From: Luscinia megarhynchos
Lineage: Eukaryota; Chordata; Aves; Passeriformes; Turdidae
DNA: 64,000 nucleotides
Assembly: GCA_034336665.1 (NCBI GenBank)
Contig: JAPFBE010000002.1
Span: 33,893,406-33,957,405, forward strand
Direction: 5' to 3'
Made by a program: the position numbers and the translations under genes. Numbering within the stretch: the stretch's first letter is position 1; every line of letters begins with the position of its first letter. Under the pieces are notes generated by a model. That model was not told the DNA's origin. It saw only the letters and a program-made list of their open reading frames with translations, and did not search any database. This document shows, one piece after another, positions 49,374 through 63,749 of the stretch.

Positions 49374-49936
49374 TGTTTAACCCCAGCCAGCACACAGCTG
49401 CTCACTTACTGCCCCCAGTGGGATGGGGGAGAGAAATGGAGGGAATGAAGTTAGGAAACTGATGGGTTGAAACAAAGGAAAGCAAAAGCCATGCACATGA
49501 GCAAAGCAAAACATGAAATTCATTCCCCACTTTCCATGGGCAGGCAGGTGTTCTGCCATCCCCAGGAAAGCCTACAATGAGTAATGGTGATTTGGGAAGA
49601 CAAAACCATCACTTCAAACATTCCCTCCCTTGCCCCTATCCTTCTTCTTTCCCCAACTTCATATGCCAAGCATGACACCAAAAGGTGCAGGATTTCCCTT
49701 GGGTTAGTTGGAGTCCACTGTCTTGTGTCCCCTTGAGCTTCTTGTGTTCCCCTCCCCTCCTTGCTGGAGGGGTGGGGTGAGGACCAGAAAAGACCTTGCC
49801 TCTGCGCAAACACTGCTGAGCAGTGACTCAAACATCTCTGGAATTATCAACACTGCTTTCACCACAAATCTGAAACATGGCCCCATACCAGCTACTAAGA
49901 AGAAAATCTGACTCTACCCCAGTCAAAACTAGCACA
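49374..49936 (-). mobile_element. Endogenous-retrovirus LTR remnant, internally deleted (avian)
   Basis: On the minus strand it begins TGTGCTAGTTTTGACTGGGG, runs through CTTAGTAGCTGGTA, CAGCAAGGAGGGGAGGGG and CCCATCCCACTGGGGG, and ends GGCTGGGGTTAAACA, which is the order of a common Neoavian LTR. The central part, with the TATA region and the long A/T tract of the full-length element, appears missing. TG...CA termini are present. No retroviral coding sequence adjoins. It lies on the same strand as GRB10, upstream of the CpG-island promoter. Confidence 0.75.
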
Positions 49937-52430
49937 ATTACACACTGCAATTGTTGACATTTGAGCTTAAAGGAATAAGCAAAGTGTGTTATGTTGCATG
50001 TATACAAAGCACATTTAAAGGAACATATACAATGAGCACATTTGGGGTACTATTAAAGTTTAAAATAGAAATATTGCAATAACAAGGCAAAGCTTTTCCT
50101 CCTCTAATTGAAAACTGCATGTGAAAATTATTATTTGCTATGCAGGCACTGAATTATCTGCTTCTATCTTCTCAAAACTTAAATTCTTAAATCTAAAAGC
50201 AGTGCTCTCTGCATAGCAGTGTATAGCAACTGCATCGAAGCATCTTCAAAAATCTCAGCTATTTAGATACAGCTCTGCAGAGCACACTTCCAAGACATAA
50301 CCACTGCCTGCACGAACAAAAGATTTATCTCAACGTGTGTGCACATACTCAAGAGGCTGAAGGTTTGGAAACTGTAAGCTGCTACCCTGTAATTTCCATA
50401 TTTTAAAAATAAATAGCGGAATGCAGTTTTAAGTGATACATACCTACATACAGACAACACATCAATTTTGTGACAGTATTCCCAAAAGCTGTTTCAACTC
50501 TTTTCCACTTTGGTTCAGTGTTCAGATGTTCAGATAGATCATTTGACCTGTTTGACATTTTCACATCTTCCCACTCAATTCCTCATTTGCCTCTCATTTT
50601 TAGGTAAAAGAAAGGAGAAATTCAATCCTTCTAAGAGTAACAATAGGCCTTTATGAATTTTGCTGAAGCTTCAGGGTATTTGCAGAATGCTGGAAGAGAG
50701 AAAGCTTGGGAAGCAGTTTGTACAGGCTTTGACAGTCCACACCAGCAGGAAGGGAATGCAGCAACAGCCAGCTCAGTTCTGGATCTGGGGGTCCAGACTG
50801 TTCCAGCATTTTCTATCAGTTTTGACTGCAAGTCTGTAAATGTGCTCCCTTCTCTCCACACAGCTCCTCCTAACAGCAATTGCAATTTATGCAAAAATCC
50901 TCTCTGGTTTCAAGATCCTTTACATACATTAAAAAAAGACAGTTACAGACACTGTTACACTCCTTTGATTATGTAATGAAAGGCATTAAATGATTTTGCT
51001 GGCATTAACCTTTATCTTTCATATATTTTATAGTGCAATTTATCCCCAGATAGTTTGCAATTCTCCTCAGCTGTGCTTACAGAATGCATTATTTATTGTC
51101 TGAATTTTCTCCAAGAGAAGGGTTTAGCACAAAACTTCTTGCAAACATAATTTAAAGCACTAACAGCCTTAGAAGGGGTAATACAAAGAAAAACCATAAT
51201 AATTCCTTGATTAAATCCTTAAGTAACCAAGCTAGTTACTGAGTATTTTAAATTGCTTTGCCATTATAAATTACTCTGCAGAAAAGGAATTATTACCACA
51301 TCTTCCTTCCTGCACAGGCTTCCAACCACAAGAACCACATTAATTTGAAGCTTGGCAGAGAGTGCAACAAGGCTCCAGGGAGCAGCTTCCCATAGGATTT
51401 AGGAAAATGGTTCAGGTACCCAAGCCTTGGATGGCTCCTTCTTTCCCAGTAGGACACTGTGACAACAGCAGCTGAGGCCCTTGTCATCTAGGGCCCAGGC
51501 CACCCTGTGAGCCAAAAAGCCATTTCAGCACAGGGCTCAGCAGCGTGCAATTGGCTTCTCGCTTTGATTTACGATTATCCAAGCAGAACTTCTGCGTGGG
51601 TAGCCCACAAACCCCCCCTTCCCCTGCATGTTTTTCTGAGGAGAGAGGAGCAGAGAGGTTGCAGAGCAGACAACAGGAACACCTTGAAGGGCTGCACACA
51701 CACCTAGATGTGGCTCCAGCACTCCATTTGCATCCACAGGTCCAGCCACATACTATAAGGAAAGGGACCAGAGACTGCTTTCAAAGATGTCTCTGGAGAC
51801 TGAAGATTAGTATTTGAAAATTTATGCATTTTTAATGCATGAGAAAACCTTTGGGATGGTGACTGTCTCTTATGTGATAAAATGGGACCTTGGGATTTTG
51901 ATTGTGGATGATGTAGTAACAGAAATAAAATAGAACAAAACCAGCAGCCCAACAACAGTTGAAAATGCCAAATAAACTGTATTTGGAATGTCCAGACACA
52001 ACAAAACAAATGTGTTATTTTAAGAACAAGTAGTTATGAAATTTATCCTGAACAAATGCAATCCAATTTACCTAGTCTGGTAGCAGAGGAATCTAAGCTA
52101 GCATTAAGATGTAGGGCTGGACAGAAATTTGAACTTAGAATGCAATACAGAGTAAGACAAAGACAGACCCTCTTCCCACACCTGTGTCTTCCTCCATCCT
52201 CCCAAAAAAGTAATTACAAGGAGTGAAAAAGCCAAGGATTTAAGGACTTGTGAATCTGCTCCCCAGTGCTTGCAAGAACAGAGTTCCTAAGGCTTCCTCT
52301 GCATCCCTGAGGGCTAAAACAAATTAAAAAAATTAATGAAAACAAGTTCTTAGCTGAAGCCCCAGCTCCTAGACGTGCTTCAGCAGCATGAAAAGAGTTT
52401 TCAGAAACAGATACAGTGGTGCACTAGATT

Positions 52431-52529
52431 AAAAAAAAAAAAAAAAAAAAAAAAAAGAAAAAAAAGAAAAAAATCAATTATCTATCTTTACAAGAGTTCC
52501 TTTATTCCTCTCTCTCTCACACACACACA
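52431..52529 (+). repeat. Poly(A)-rich tract followed by (CT)n(CA)n microsatellite
   Basis: A43-type A tract with scattered G (52431-52473), then 35 bp of ordinary sequence, then (CT)n (52508-52518) and (CA)n (52518-52529). The A tract could be the tail of a retroposed sequence, but I recognise none upstream. The open frame through it is artefactual. Confidence 0.8.
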
Positions 52530-53974
52530 TCCTGATGAAGCAATGACATCCCAGAACAGGAAGTTACACCAAAGATGCCAGGAGAGAGGGGGAAGCTGGA
52601 AAGCAAAACAAAAGAAACTTTTTAAGAAAAACCTCTATGAATTCAACATGCGTAGCTTGATGAGAGAAGAATTGAGTATGATATGTCACATGGAGACAAA
52701 ATACAAGAGCTACAACCAACCTAACTGTGGAAATACGAAGATGAGAAAAATTCAGGACAGTGAAAAAGATAATGGAAGCTACTGGAAAAAAAAAGGCAAA
52801 ACATGGATAAAGACTCCTCATGAGAAGTGGCCATAACCTATGGGCACTCCAGGAATGATGACTATTTACAGTACAGACACCCTATGAAATTTACAGCACA
52901 ATGGCTGAAAATCCCAAAAGCTCAGGCACACCTTGGAAACACAAATCTCCCGCACTCCGACAGCGTCGGGCACAAGGCACCATCGCTTCTTTTCCAGCGG
53001 GGCTGAGCTCATCCTGCTCTGACAGTGGCAGCAGGGTGCTTTGTAAGGAGAGGGTGACAGGCTTCACTCCAGCAGCATGGCAGAGCATCCCTAATGCCCA
53101 GCCCTCAGCTGCCTCTGCCCGTGCAGTGTTCAGCAATATTGCTTAACTTCCCGTCTCCCCAGCTACCAGCTCTGGAAGCCGGCGATTCCAAGCAGCGAGT
53201 ATCAGCTAATTGTTGCTGCCTGCAACGTTCAGGATGTTTTATGGGTCAGTTTGTCACATGCACATAATAAATGCTTTTAACAGAGCTGCTCACGTTGGGC
53301 GGGGAGGGGATTTCTGTGCAACTGTGTAAGCATCGATTGTGTGGCCAGAATTAACCCCCTGCAGATCCTTACCCAGGAAAAGTGTCAATGGAAGAAGAGA
53401 GCTTATGTTATCCTCTCCCCAAGGCATGTGTAATTCTCATTTTCAATGATTTCTTTAATGGGAAGAAAACTGTTCCATTAAACTGCTCTGCTGTTTAGTT
53501 TTTGGTAGATTTAAGTATCAGAGGATACTTGATATAGCAAAGGTTTGCAGGGCTGATGTAACATCTAGGGTTATGGCACCATGATTAAGCTGGATATTCT
53601 CTCTTGAATGCAGCTAGCCCCATGCAAATCTCACTCTCTTTCGATCTGCTAAGAATTATTCATTTTCAGTGGAAAAAAGTGAGAAAAATACTGGCATAAA
53701 CCCAAAACCAGTAATACAAGAGATTTATTAGCATATAGTGTCTAGCTATCCCACCCAAAATACTTCATGTAGAGATCCAAGGCACCAAGAAATTTTTCAC
53801 ATCTCTCCCTGCTCTGCTTCACTGCTGCACCCATCCATCCGTGCACACTACAGGAAGATCAACTCTTGAGTTTAAGTCCACAGCAAGCATCTCTAACTTA
53901 TCTATTTCCAAGTTCCCTCTCCAGGGCTTGCTTGAGACCACTTTGCACACCCCTTCCTCCACGTAGGGGCACTA

Positions 53975-54115
53975 CAAACAAAAAAAACAAACACAAAAAA
54001 ACCCCACACAACCCAACCCTTTGCTTAGCTTACAGGGACAAATTCCCTGCTGCCATGGTTACCACTCCAACTTCTCCTGTGGAACTAGAAAAAAAAAATA
54101 AAATAAAAAAAAAAA
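53975..54115. repeat. Two A-rich simple tracts
   Basis: CAAACAAAAAAAACAAAC-type sequence at 53975-54001 and an A/T simple tract at 54089-54115, separated by about 87 bp of ordinary sequence. Confidence 0.7.
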
Positions 54116-55567
54116 CTTCCTTGAGAACAGACGGCTATATGTTAGCTCTCCCTCCCCACAGTCATCATTGTTAACCACTAAATCAGCTACATCTGGCATA
54201 TTTAATTTGGACTAAATAAAATGTCACTAATTAAAAAGATGCCGAACAAGCAATCCATGACATTATAGAAACAGCTTGGTATTCAGCCTATTATGAACTG
54301 AAAGGAATCAACCAGTTTTTACCAAAAGCTGAGAAACAAAGGCAACTAAATGGTCCTCTATACAATCCTACTCACAACAATGTCCTCCAGCTCTCCCCTA
54401 TCATCTACACGTACTGAGGTTTCCAGGCATTAATTCCTGGAGCAGCAGTGGCTCAAAAGTGAAGTAGTTAGCTCATTATAGCTTGCATTATACGGCTTGA
54501 AGTCTGCAGCATTTATGCCAACTTTTAAAAAGAAGGTTACTTTGCTAAAGCGACAATAAGACATTCAGCAGGCATACACACAAGTTGCTTTACAGGACCT
54601 GTGGCCACATAGCGGATGAACAGTAATAGCCTCTCCTCTCTTATGTTCTTCCCAGTTCTCAGCAGCCTGATTTGAAGTATCACAAAATGCTCCATCCTTC
54701 CTCTCTTGCAGCTCCTCTCTTCAGCCTGTTCCTGAAGGTTAACGTGTCAGCTCTCTGCATCTCCTGCTGCAGGGCACAGTGCAGAGATGTGAGTGCTGCT
54801 TTGTACCAACACCTATTCCAGAGCAGCTCCTCTTACCCTGACATCAATGCACCCTCCTCACCCAGTCCTTCCCATCATACTACAAGCATCTTTCTCCTCC
54901 TGGAGATACATCATTATTCCAGTATTCCACTGCTGCTTATCAAACAGATTTCAGTGCAAAGCTGCACTGAATCATATAAACCTCTTTTCACAGCCCTTAA
55001 ATGTTTTCCATCATCTTTTTTGCCAACTGGTAATCCTTCATTCTATCCCTTGTGACTAGTTGAATAAGCATTTGAGTGATGTTATTTTTAGTGCCTTTAA
55101 GGCTGAGGATTTCCCAAGAGAACAGATCATTTTCTAAGTGCTCTGGTCCAGGTTCTCATCATCTATAAATCAGACGACTGGCTCCTCTATTTTTACTGAT
55201 ATATGACACAGAACACATATTTTAGATGTACTTTGATTGCCATTGTTCCATTTCAATACTGCTCATAATCAAATAAGATCCAAATATTCAACACAGAAAT
55301 CCCTCCACTAAAGTAAATTTTAATAGAATTCTTACAAGATATTCAAGCAGATTATGTTTGTAATGCTGGCGCATGCCAGGCAACAAAAATATTACTCTTA
55401 GAAACTCAGTAGTTATAAATGAATTAACAGGGAGCTTCACCCTCATAACTCCAAACTTTAATAATAAAGTCAAGAGACAGAGATGATATGTTTCAAGATC
55501 AACACACCTTTAACTGTTTTTTGGGTTAAGGTGGATTTTTTTCATTACAGAAGTTTAAGAACGATCA

Positions 55568-56349
55568 GAGGCTCACATAGGGTTGAGGGATGGAAAGGCT
55601 CTCTGGAGGTTATCTGATCCACCCTGTAACTCAAGCAGGGTCACCCTGAGCCCTTTCTCCGGGACAGCGTCCAGGGGCCTTGGAGTATCTCCAGGGACAG
55701 AGATTCACAACCTCTCTGGGCTGTGACTGGGAGCAGTCAGTCACCCTCACAGTTGAAGTGTTGCCTCACATTCAGAGGGAACATCCTGTGTTTCCATTTG
55801 TGCCTCTGGTCCTACGCTGGGCACCACTGGAAAGAGCCTGGGTCTGTCCTCTTTGCATCCTCTGCAAGGTAATTATGCACATCCATAAGATGCTCCCGAG
55901 CTTTCTCTTCTCCAGGCTGAACAGTCCCAGCTCTCTCTGCCTTTCCTCACAGCACAGATGCTCCAGTCCCCATACCATCTCTCCAGGCCTTTGCTGGAAA
56001 TTCTCCAGTTATGTCCATGTCTCTCTCATGCTGGGGAGCCCAGAACTGGACCCAGTACTCGACATGTGGCCTCACCAGTGCTGAATAAGCCTCCCCTAAC
56101 CCACGGGTGATGCTTTGCCTGCAGCAGCCCAGGATATCATCAGCCTTCTTGGCAGCAAGGGCATATTGCTGGTTCACACTCAACTTGGGAGCCCACCAGG
56201 ACCCCAGGTCTTTTTCTGCCAAGCTGTTTTCCAGCTAGGTGAGTCCCAGCATGTACTGGTGCCTGAGGTTGTTCCTCCAAAGGTGCAGGACTTCACACTT
56301 GCCCTTGTTAAACTTCGTGATCTTTCTTGCAGCCCGTTTCTCTAGCCTC
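55568..56349 (-). mobile_element. CR1 LINE fragment, the longest in the window
   Basis: About 780 bp of reverse-complement CR1: TTATCTGATCCACCCTGTAA and AACTCAAGCAGGGTCACCCT at the 3' side, TTCTCCAGGCTGAACAGTCC in the middle, then the more internal TGGCAGCAAGGGCATATTGC and CAAAGGTGCAGGACTTCACA. On the minus strand a frame at about 56222-55947 still reads reverse-transcriptase tail sequence (SITRGLGEAYSALVRPHVEY), but it is interrupted. No intact ORF2. Confidence 0.95.
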
Positions 56350-59300
56350 TAAGCTCTTAGACAGATAGTGAAAAGTTACATAACCACAACACTAGCTAAA
56401 AGCATAAAAAAGATCTAGTTTGATCATAGATCAGGAACCCAAAATGGGTCTTCTTGTAGGATTCTTCATCACTGTTTTCTCAAGGCAAGCCAAAGCAGTT
56501 CAAAGTTCCCTTTAAGTTAGTGCTATGGTCTGTTTGTCAAAGGCTGATGAACTTAACAGTGTAGGTATAAATATGAAATAGTGTGCTGAAATCCATGTCA
56601 TGATAAAAAAATGCTTCCTCATATAGAACTAGATAACATAATGCCAGAGAACTGATGCCAAAGCCTGCATGAAAGAAAAAGCTACTTCTTCATTCAGCAT
56701 CTGCTTCAGATTATTTTACATGGAAGTCACTGCTGCTCTGAAGCTGTCAGGCACAGTCAGTTTCCAATTAAGCTATCTTATCTTTGAAGTTAATTGGAAG
56801 CAAAGCTTTCTCCTCCCTATAGGCATCCCCCTACAAGCAGGTAATCTGAGATAATTTCCAAACATATTCATTCTGTGCTGTCCACCCAATTAAATATCTT
56901 ATACAAATGCAGTCAAAGAGCCTTCTCTCTAATTGAAAAGTTTATGCAACAATTTTCATGAGGATCACATTAAACATTTAAAATAATTACCTATATTAAA
57001 AAGACAATTATATTCAAATAGCTCACATGCCTAATTTCTTTGTTTAGTGTAAGCAAAAGGGTATGAAAAAATCCCCAGAGGAAAAGAGCAAACATTGGGT
57101 GAGTCTTTTAAGACAAGAGGCACTCTCTAGAAACCAATTCTGCATGATATTAAGTGGGAAATCTTTAAACACTGGCCTTTCTACTGTAGCTGATCATAGA
57201 GAAACCAATCATTTCAAGACTCTGAAAGGCAATGACAAGAGAGCTGACTGTATTTTAATGTGCTACAGATAACACATAAAAATCATTACCTACAAGCATG
57301 TTTCCTTCTGCCCTTTTCTCCCTCCCCTCCCTAAATTATTGTCCAGAGGTTAAAGAAATCCACTATGCAAAGATACCAGTAACTTTATCTCTGTCATGGC
57401 ACAAATGATAATTTTTGTCTCAAAGGATTTTGATGGCTCTGTATTTATATCATGGATCTTCTTTAGGATTATGCTGAGAAAAATCTGGGTCATTGAAACC
57501 TTCTTGAACTGAGCCACAGAGAAAATGAAAGAGAATATAAAGGCACTGGTGTCAGGTTTATTAAAGGAAAATGCCTTTCCCAAGCTCATTTTTCCCCCCA
57601 GATTGACTGGCAGAAGGTAGATCAACCGTTGGACATCTTTCTTATTCTGAAGTTTCTATTTCCATGAGTGCATAATTCCATTCCCTTTCAAAATAAAACA
57701 TTTTTTAAAATGCTGTGCACTTGGCTCACAGACCCAGCTACATAAGTTTAAGAAAGCTAGCCTCAAAAGGCAAAAGTACAATTTAGATCAGTATATAATG
57801 GAAGGCAAACATCTCAGGATCTTAGGGTCCTGGTCAACATAATAATTTAATAGTCTCCACTAGATAAAACTTGAATCAAATATATTTCAACGTAAACAGT
57901 GTTTTTCCCTTCCTTTCCTTCCCCAAACAGTAGCTTGGGTTTGAGATGAATCTGAATATTAGTATCTGCTTCCCTTAGTCTCTATGCTTATTGCAGTCTT
58001 CTATTTATGTAAAATAATAACATGCACTTAAATATAATTCTATACATTTCGTATTTCAATATCTAATTCTTCCATTCAATTGCTATGTGGAATTTCATAG
58101 GTTAAATACATAGTTGTACATGAGAAAGCAAATCTATTTTGAAGTGTCCTTTAAAAATATTGCATTAAAAACTGGCAATAATAACATTAATGATTAATTA
58201 TGACTTCATTTCTAACTGTGTCAAACCAAATCTGCTGACTTCAGCAAATCTCACTCCTCACCAGTTTCAATTCACTCATGTAGAGAAAATTCTACACATA
58301 AGAAAAGCTTTATTGCCTTTTCAAGCTTTAGAAGGTTGGTGGTTTTGGGTGGTGGCAGAGCATAAGGTTTCTTACTGGAGAAACATCTATCTTGCCTTTT
58401 GTACAGCACAGAAAAGTGTCAGAACACTTGCTTCTTCCACAACTCCCCCATCTTCCTGCACAAGATTTCACACGGCAAAAGCAGAAATTTTTTGCTACCT
58501 CCAGAATATTAACAAAAGATACTCAGTACTGAAACTATATTTGGTTCAACTATTGCTTATACACTCTTCAACAAAACTGACACTAATCAGACCTAAAGTG
58601 TAACTTGTAATAAATAAGTGGTTTTGTGGATTTGTTTCCAGAGTTCTGTAGGTTCTTCTTTCAGTGTACCCAGCTGAACAGAAAACAACCCAAGTTTGTT
58701 TGGCTGACATCAACCAAGACTTTGCCAACCTGTGCACCCTATGAATTTCACTTTTTAAAGCATAATAAAATAGCTATTACATTAATTTCCTTCAGGTATA
58801 TCACTAAAACCCCATTTAAAGAAGTGAAAAGGTACATTCCTCTTCGAGTGGGAGATAACACACTTCACTTCCATGGACAGTGCCCCGTTAAGCCAAATAT
58901 CAATCTTCTCTGCAGATACCATTATTTTTCATATGTACAGACTGGATTAGATGAATTACCAGGTAGCCTCATTCTGGGGTTCAACATGGAAAGCACCTTG
59001 AGATGACAAATTCAGCTTTTTTAGTTAGCTAAAACATCAGAAAGAGATCTTATTGACTTTGATTGTCCATTACGAAGATAATCAGTTGGGGAAATTAAAC
59101 CTTCCTTCACAAACCAACTCAAGTTTCTTGCATTTGGTTTTCTACACAAAACAAGACTTAAGGGTAGCTTTCCCTAGTACAAAATCAGAAAGAAAATCAG
59201 AGGTAAGAAATGGCAGTCCAGTTCCTCAACTCTCTCTCTTAGAAGCTCTTGCTATTGCTCCCTCCTCAATGGTCTTACTGGCTCTTGAAGAGTAGATATT

Positions 59301-62300
59301 TCCCCAGCCCAGATTCCCATTTGTTACTAAATTTTCTTTTTTCTCAAGAATTGGCATCCCTACTGTGTATCAAGTACCAATGTCTAAAACTATCTGTCCT
59401 CTGTATTCCCTCCCTAAATCTTATCTGTAGTCCTCTACTGAAAAGGCTACCTCAAATATCTGAATACTGCACACAGAAGTGAAACTGCTCAACAGATGTG
59501 GAAGAGTACTGACTTGAATTTGCACAACGAGACTGTGACATGAAACTCACAATTTTCCACAAGCCCTTAACAAATGATGGAAAAGAAACAGCCCTGGAGC
59601 TGCTAGCATCTGTCCAGATAAACTCTGCTGTTTCTTGTAGCAGTAACTGAGGACATTGGCCATTCAGGCACACGGTCAACAAGAATTTCCCACTTAGAAA
59701 CAAGGCCCAATTTGGTCCTAATAAAACAGCTCAGTAACTCAGGGGAAGAAAAGGATCTTCATGATCACAGATCACTACTTGGTTTGTATCCCACCTGAAC
59801 CACACAGAGCTGGCAGTCATTTCAGCTGTCACTAGCACCTCAGTCAAAGCACATCCTGTCATTTGTGTTCCCACTGTGGTCAACAGAAAGAGGAAGAGGC
59901 ACTTGTGCAACTTATCTTTTATAGCTTGGCTACCCTAAGGCAGCATGAAAGCACTTGAAAGGTACTTCTCTATGTCACCATTAACTGGAGACAGGCAACC
60001 CAAATAAGAGGTGAGGAGGAACAGCACACACCAAGGTCCCTCGGTCAGACCATAAAGCTCATCAGGCAAAATATGGAATGCAACACCTTCCCGAAATAGC
60101 ACTTGCTGTTATTTTTGACAGGAAGCAACCTGAATAAATCTGTGAACAGAAGGACAGTAGAAGTCTGGGACTATCATGTCTGAATCTGACAGCAGGGATC
60201 TGACAACTGAAGGGTGATTAAACCCAAATCTTTGACAGAGCTTTTATGAGACTTATGCACTGAGATTGAGCCAACTGCTGATTTGACCACTCACAATACA
60301 AAGTCTGACACAAAAATGTGGATTACCTTCACCAAGAAATCCCAGTATCATCTTTTGAAATTAAAGTTTTTTATCTCCATTTCTTCTAAGTTGAGATTCA
60401 AAAAAGTGCTCTGTGTAGGTGGGCAAACCAATACACTAGGTATGTTCATTTGTCTACATGCCATTTTCCAGCAGTAAAAAAAAATGGCATTGCACAGCAA
60501 ATAATATGAAAAACATGGCCATTCCTACTATTTGTCTGTTGCAGATAAAGACCTCCAAGTTTGTTTTAAATTAATGCACATGTTTTATAATTCAATATGC
60601 AATCAATAATCAAAATAGGTATTTCATTCCAGATACTGGTAACTCAGCTACAGCATACAAACCTAATTTGCAATCATGTTATACAAAGTCAAATATGTCC
60701 TTAAAACATACTTCAATTATGGTTGTAGTGCAAAAGCAGAATTACCCAGCATAAAGAAATATGGTTCAATAACCATTCAAAAGATCTGTTAAGTCATTGT
60801 AGGAAAATTCGCCTTGCAGAAGTTTTGCACCAACACAATTAGGCTTGTACAAATAAACATGGAAGAAGTCCTTCCATATCAGGGTCAGAGTTCTGCACTG
60901 ATTGCAAGTCTAAGCCAAGCAATCTGAGTGACTATCCAGCCAGACTTTAAATACCTTCCCTTCAAATATTTCTAATGCATCTCTTGAACTCAGTGAGACC
61001 TTAATGGTTTGAAATTTTATATAAATATTGTGACATCACTTAAGAGGAAAAATAATTACTTTCTCCTTCCCTACATTAAAGTATCTTAAAATAAAGAAAT
61101 TAAGATAATTAACTAGTTCCCCCATCAGTCCTCATACCTAGATATTGCCACTAAGTTGCACCTAATATGTTCAGAAAAGACATAGCTGTAGTAGAGATGA
61201 ACTCAATTATGCAGAAAGCAGAGACTGCTGCAAACTCAAAGAATGCAGTCATTATGAATTATGTCTGACACTGTACACATTTTTTATACTATTTTTGCTG
61301 GACTTTTACTAGGGTTTCCCCTTTCTAAATGGCTAGTATTTGAATGTAGGGCTATTGGCACATCCAGGTCTCTGGCATAGGGATAAAACAAGCCCTTTGC
61401 ATGCATATCATCCTTCAGCATTTTGATAGACAAGTTAAACATCACAGCTTTTACAGCTGCACATTGGAGAAACCTTGGGAAAGAGGCAAAGCAGAGAAAC
61501 TGATGGATGTTTACAGTGCTGCAAAATTTATTTCACCATCTTCAGAGCTACTAGGTTATTTTATTATTTAAGGGATAAAAGTAACATATAGAAAGCTTCC
61601 TATGAAGTTCATTCAACTCTTTCATTTCAATGATTATACACCATCATAGCAGTCTTTCACCTCAGAGCCATTCAGACATCAATGGATGAACTGCTGGAGA
61701 CACTCAAAGCCAGCATCTGCTGCACAGGCAATTTCTCTACTCACTGAAAGACTCCATCATGCTGCCTCACTTCTTGCAGGATTTCTTGCTGTAACTGAAA
61801 TGCTGCAAGGTTTCTCTGTGACCTCTGAAGATTGCCCAAGATTGCCAGGCTATTCCATGGACACAGAGGGCAGGACACAATGAAACCTCACAGACACAGC
61901 AGCTAGCGCAACCTTGGGCAGAGCACAAAGTTAATTTCTCGTTAGCCAGATTGGCTTGAAGTTCCTCTGTATTACTTGAAGTGTTGCAATTAAGTACTGC
62001 TCTAAGCTATGCTTAATTAGGCTGTAAGCAAATGCTCATTTGTAACTTGCATGCAGCGTAAGGCAGAACTGAATGTTCACTGGGAGCAAAGGGAAATTAC
62101 ACTGAAGGTACATTTGCACAAATATAGCTGGCAGCCTCCTGATTTTCTCCTTCTTATTAATATCCTAGAAAATACTGAAAAATGTGTTACATTCTACAAA
62201 TGGTTAGAAATTGACAATCTTTATCCTGGGATCCAATGTGGTGCTCTCACGGCCCCCCAGCTGACAAGCACTTCACTTCCCATGGAATGACAGCCTCTCT

Positions 62301-62866
62301 CTCTGCAGAAGATGAAAGACTCAGGATTTAGACTACCTTTTCCATCTGTGCAGACAAAAGAAACCCTCCAATAACTCAATGCCAAAAATAAAACCAAAAT
62401 CCCCAACAGACTAGGATGCAAATCATGGTGGGTAAGTATGCTCAAAGAAAAACAAAAAGCATAAACCACAACTTTCATCTAAAACATTGACTGGATCCAC
62501 ATGTAGGAGTAAAACCCAATCTCAGCACCGCTCATGAAGACAACAGATGAGGTTCTCAAATATATTTAAGGACTTTTTAAATGCTAGAAATGGAATGACA
62601 TTAGCTTCAAGTGCAGCAAGAGATTTTTCAGCAAAACATTATTTGAGTCTGCCTTTTAGAGCATGCTCATTTGACAAGGCTGCAACAAGAGCCAAGGCTC
62701 AGCCTCGCTTGTATGAGCTTTACAAAGCTTTAACAAGCTAGTTTGTTAAAAAAAAGTTCAAAGGTCAGCCATGGGAAAAAAATACATAGAACAAACCAGC
62801 ACAGAACACAGAAAAACACACAGAGAATATCAAACACAAAGTTTTACCTGCATGACTAGATGTAAC

Positions 62867-62904
62867 ATTCCTGTAGCATTATTCCTGTAACTATTCCTGT
62901 AACA
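62867..62904. repeat. Three copies of ATTCCTGTA
   Basis: ATTCCTGTA occurs at 62867, 62881 and 62893, spaced 14 and 12 bp, with the second and third continuing as ATTCCTGTAAC. A small irregular tandem repeat. Confidence 0.8.
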
Positions 62905-63050
62905 TCAGCTTTCTTTTCTTTGCCTCATGAAGAGGAGGGTGATCTTTATATACTGAATGTCTATTTCTTTTCAAGCTGTCCCATAAATCCATTATAAGGT
63001 GACAGTGTTGCAAGAAATCTTTTGATTTTCTCCTATACACAATCATATAG

Positions 63051-63080
63051 ATGTATACATGTGTGTCTATATATATAATT
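63051..63080. repeat. TA/TG-rich simple sequence
   Basis: ATGTATACATGTGTGTCTATATATATAA-like alternating purine/pyrimidine sequence. Confidence 0.7.
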
Positions 63081-63735
63081 TTAAACTTTTAAACATAACA
63101 CTGCTCTAGAGTTTGTGACAACTTAGTAAAAAGCATTCATAAACTTAAGCACAACAGGTATTTTTCAGTGCTAAAACTGTGTACCTGATACCTGATGCTT
63201 ATCAAAGATCCCATCTATAGCTTGTTCAGCAAAACTGAGTACTTAGTGAATGAGAACTGCTGAAAACATCTGTAAAGCCATTTATGAACTCTACAAACAC
63301 TGCAGTTGTCTTGCTTTGGGTGGATTTTAGAAAGCAATAGGGAAAATAACTGCAACTGGCAGCAATGTGACAAGCAAGTTACTTCAGAGTAATTAGCTGC
63401 TCTTAAAAGTTTGCAGGCAGAGACATGTTCCCAAATGACTCATAAAAGCCTGAGGGCGACTTGTCTGTAAAATTAAATCCAGGTGTTTTACTATGGGGAC
63501 ACTCTTATGTAGCTCAGAATACTTTCATTAATGTTTCACACCTCCTTTTTATTTTTTTTCCCAACAGTTATTTTTAAGCAATGTTTTTTTCCTTATGAAC
63601 AGCTTTTTCCTATTCTTATTACCTATTCTGGCAAGGATGGTAAGGAAAGACAGTTTTTAAAGGTGAACGTAAATACAACGTAAAGATAACATTCCTATGA
63701 GATGTCTGGATGGACAAGGCACACTCTGTAAATTT

Positions 63736-63749
63736 TGTGTGTGTGTGTG
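63736..63749. repeat. (GT)7 microsatellite
   Basis: Seven GT units near the right edge. Confidence 0.85.

Larger units (their letters stand above)
45441..55567 (-). other. Upstream DNA, probably 5' intron of long GRB10
   Basis: I searched the minus strand by eye for exons of the long N-terminus (the NPFPEL proline-rich motif and the NASLESLY segment) and found none. It contains the LTR remnant, simple repeats and chance plus-strand frames (for example about 45.6-46.5 kb and 52.4-52.8 kb) with no recognisable product. Confidence 0.5.

Noticed and set aside
52375..52836. 153-codon Lys-rich plus-strand frame
   Set aside because: The lysine run is translation of a poly(A) tract, and the remainder matches no family I know.
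55772..56345. Frames at 55.7-56.3 kb that look protein-like
   Set aside because: They are parts of a decayed CR1 ORF2 on the minus strand and its antisense shadow, not a host gene.
58190..59006. Two consecutive plus-strand frames of 137 and 126 codons
   Set aside because: No recognisable motif, no splice context, AT-rich composition like the surroundings; treated as chance.
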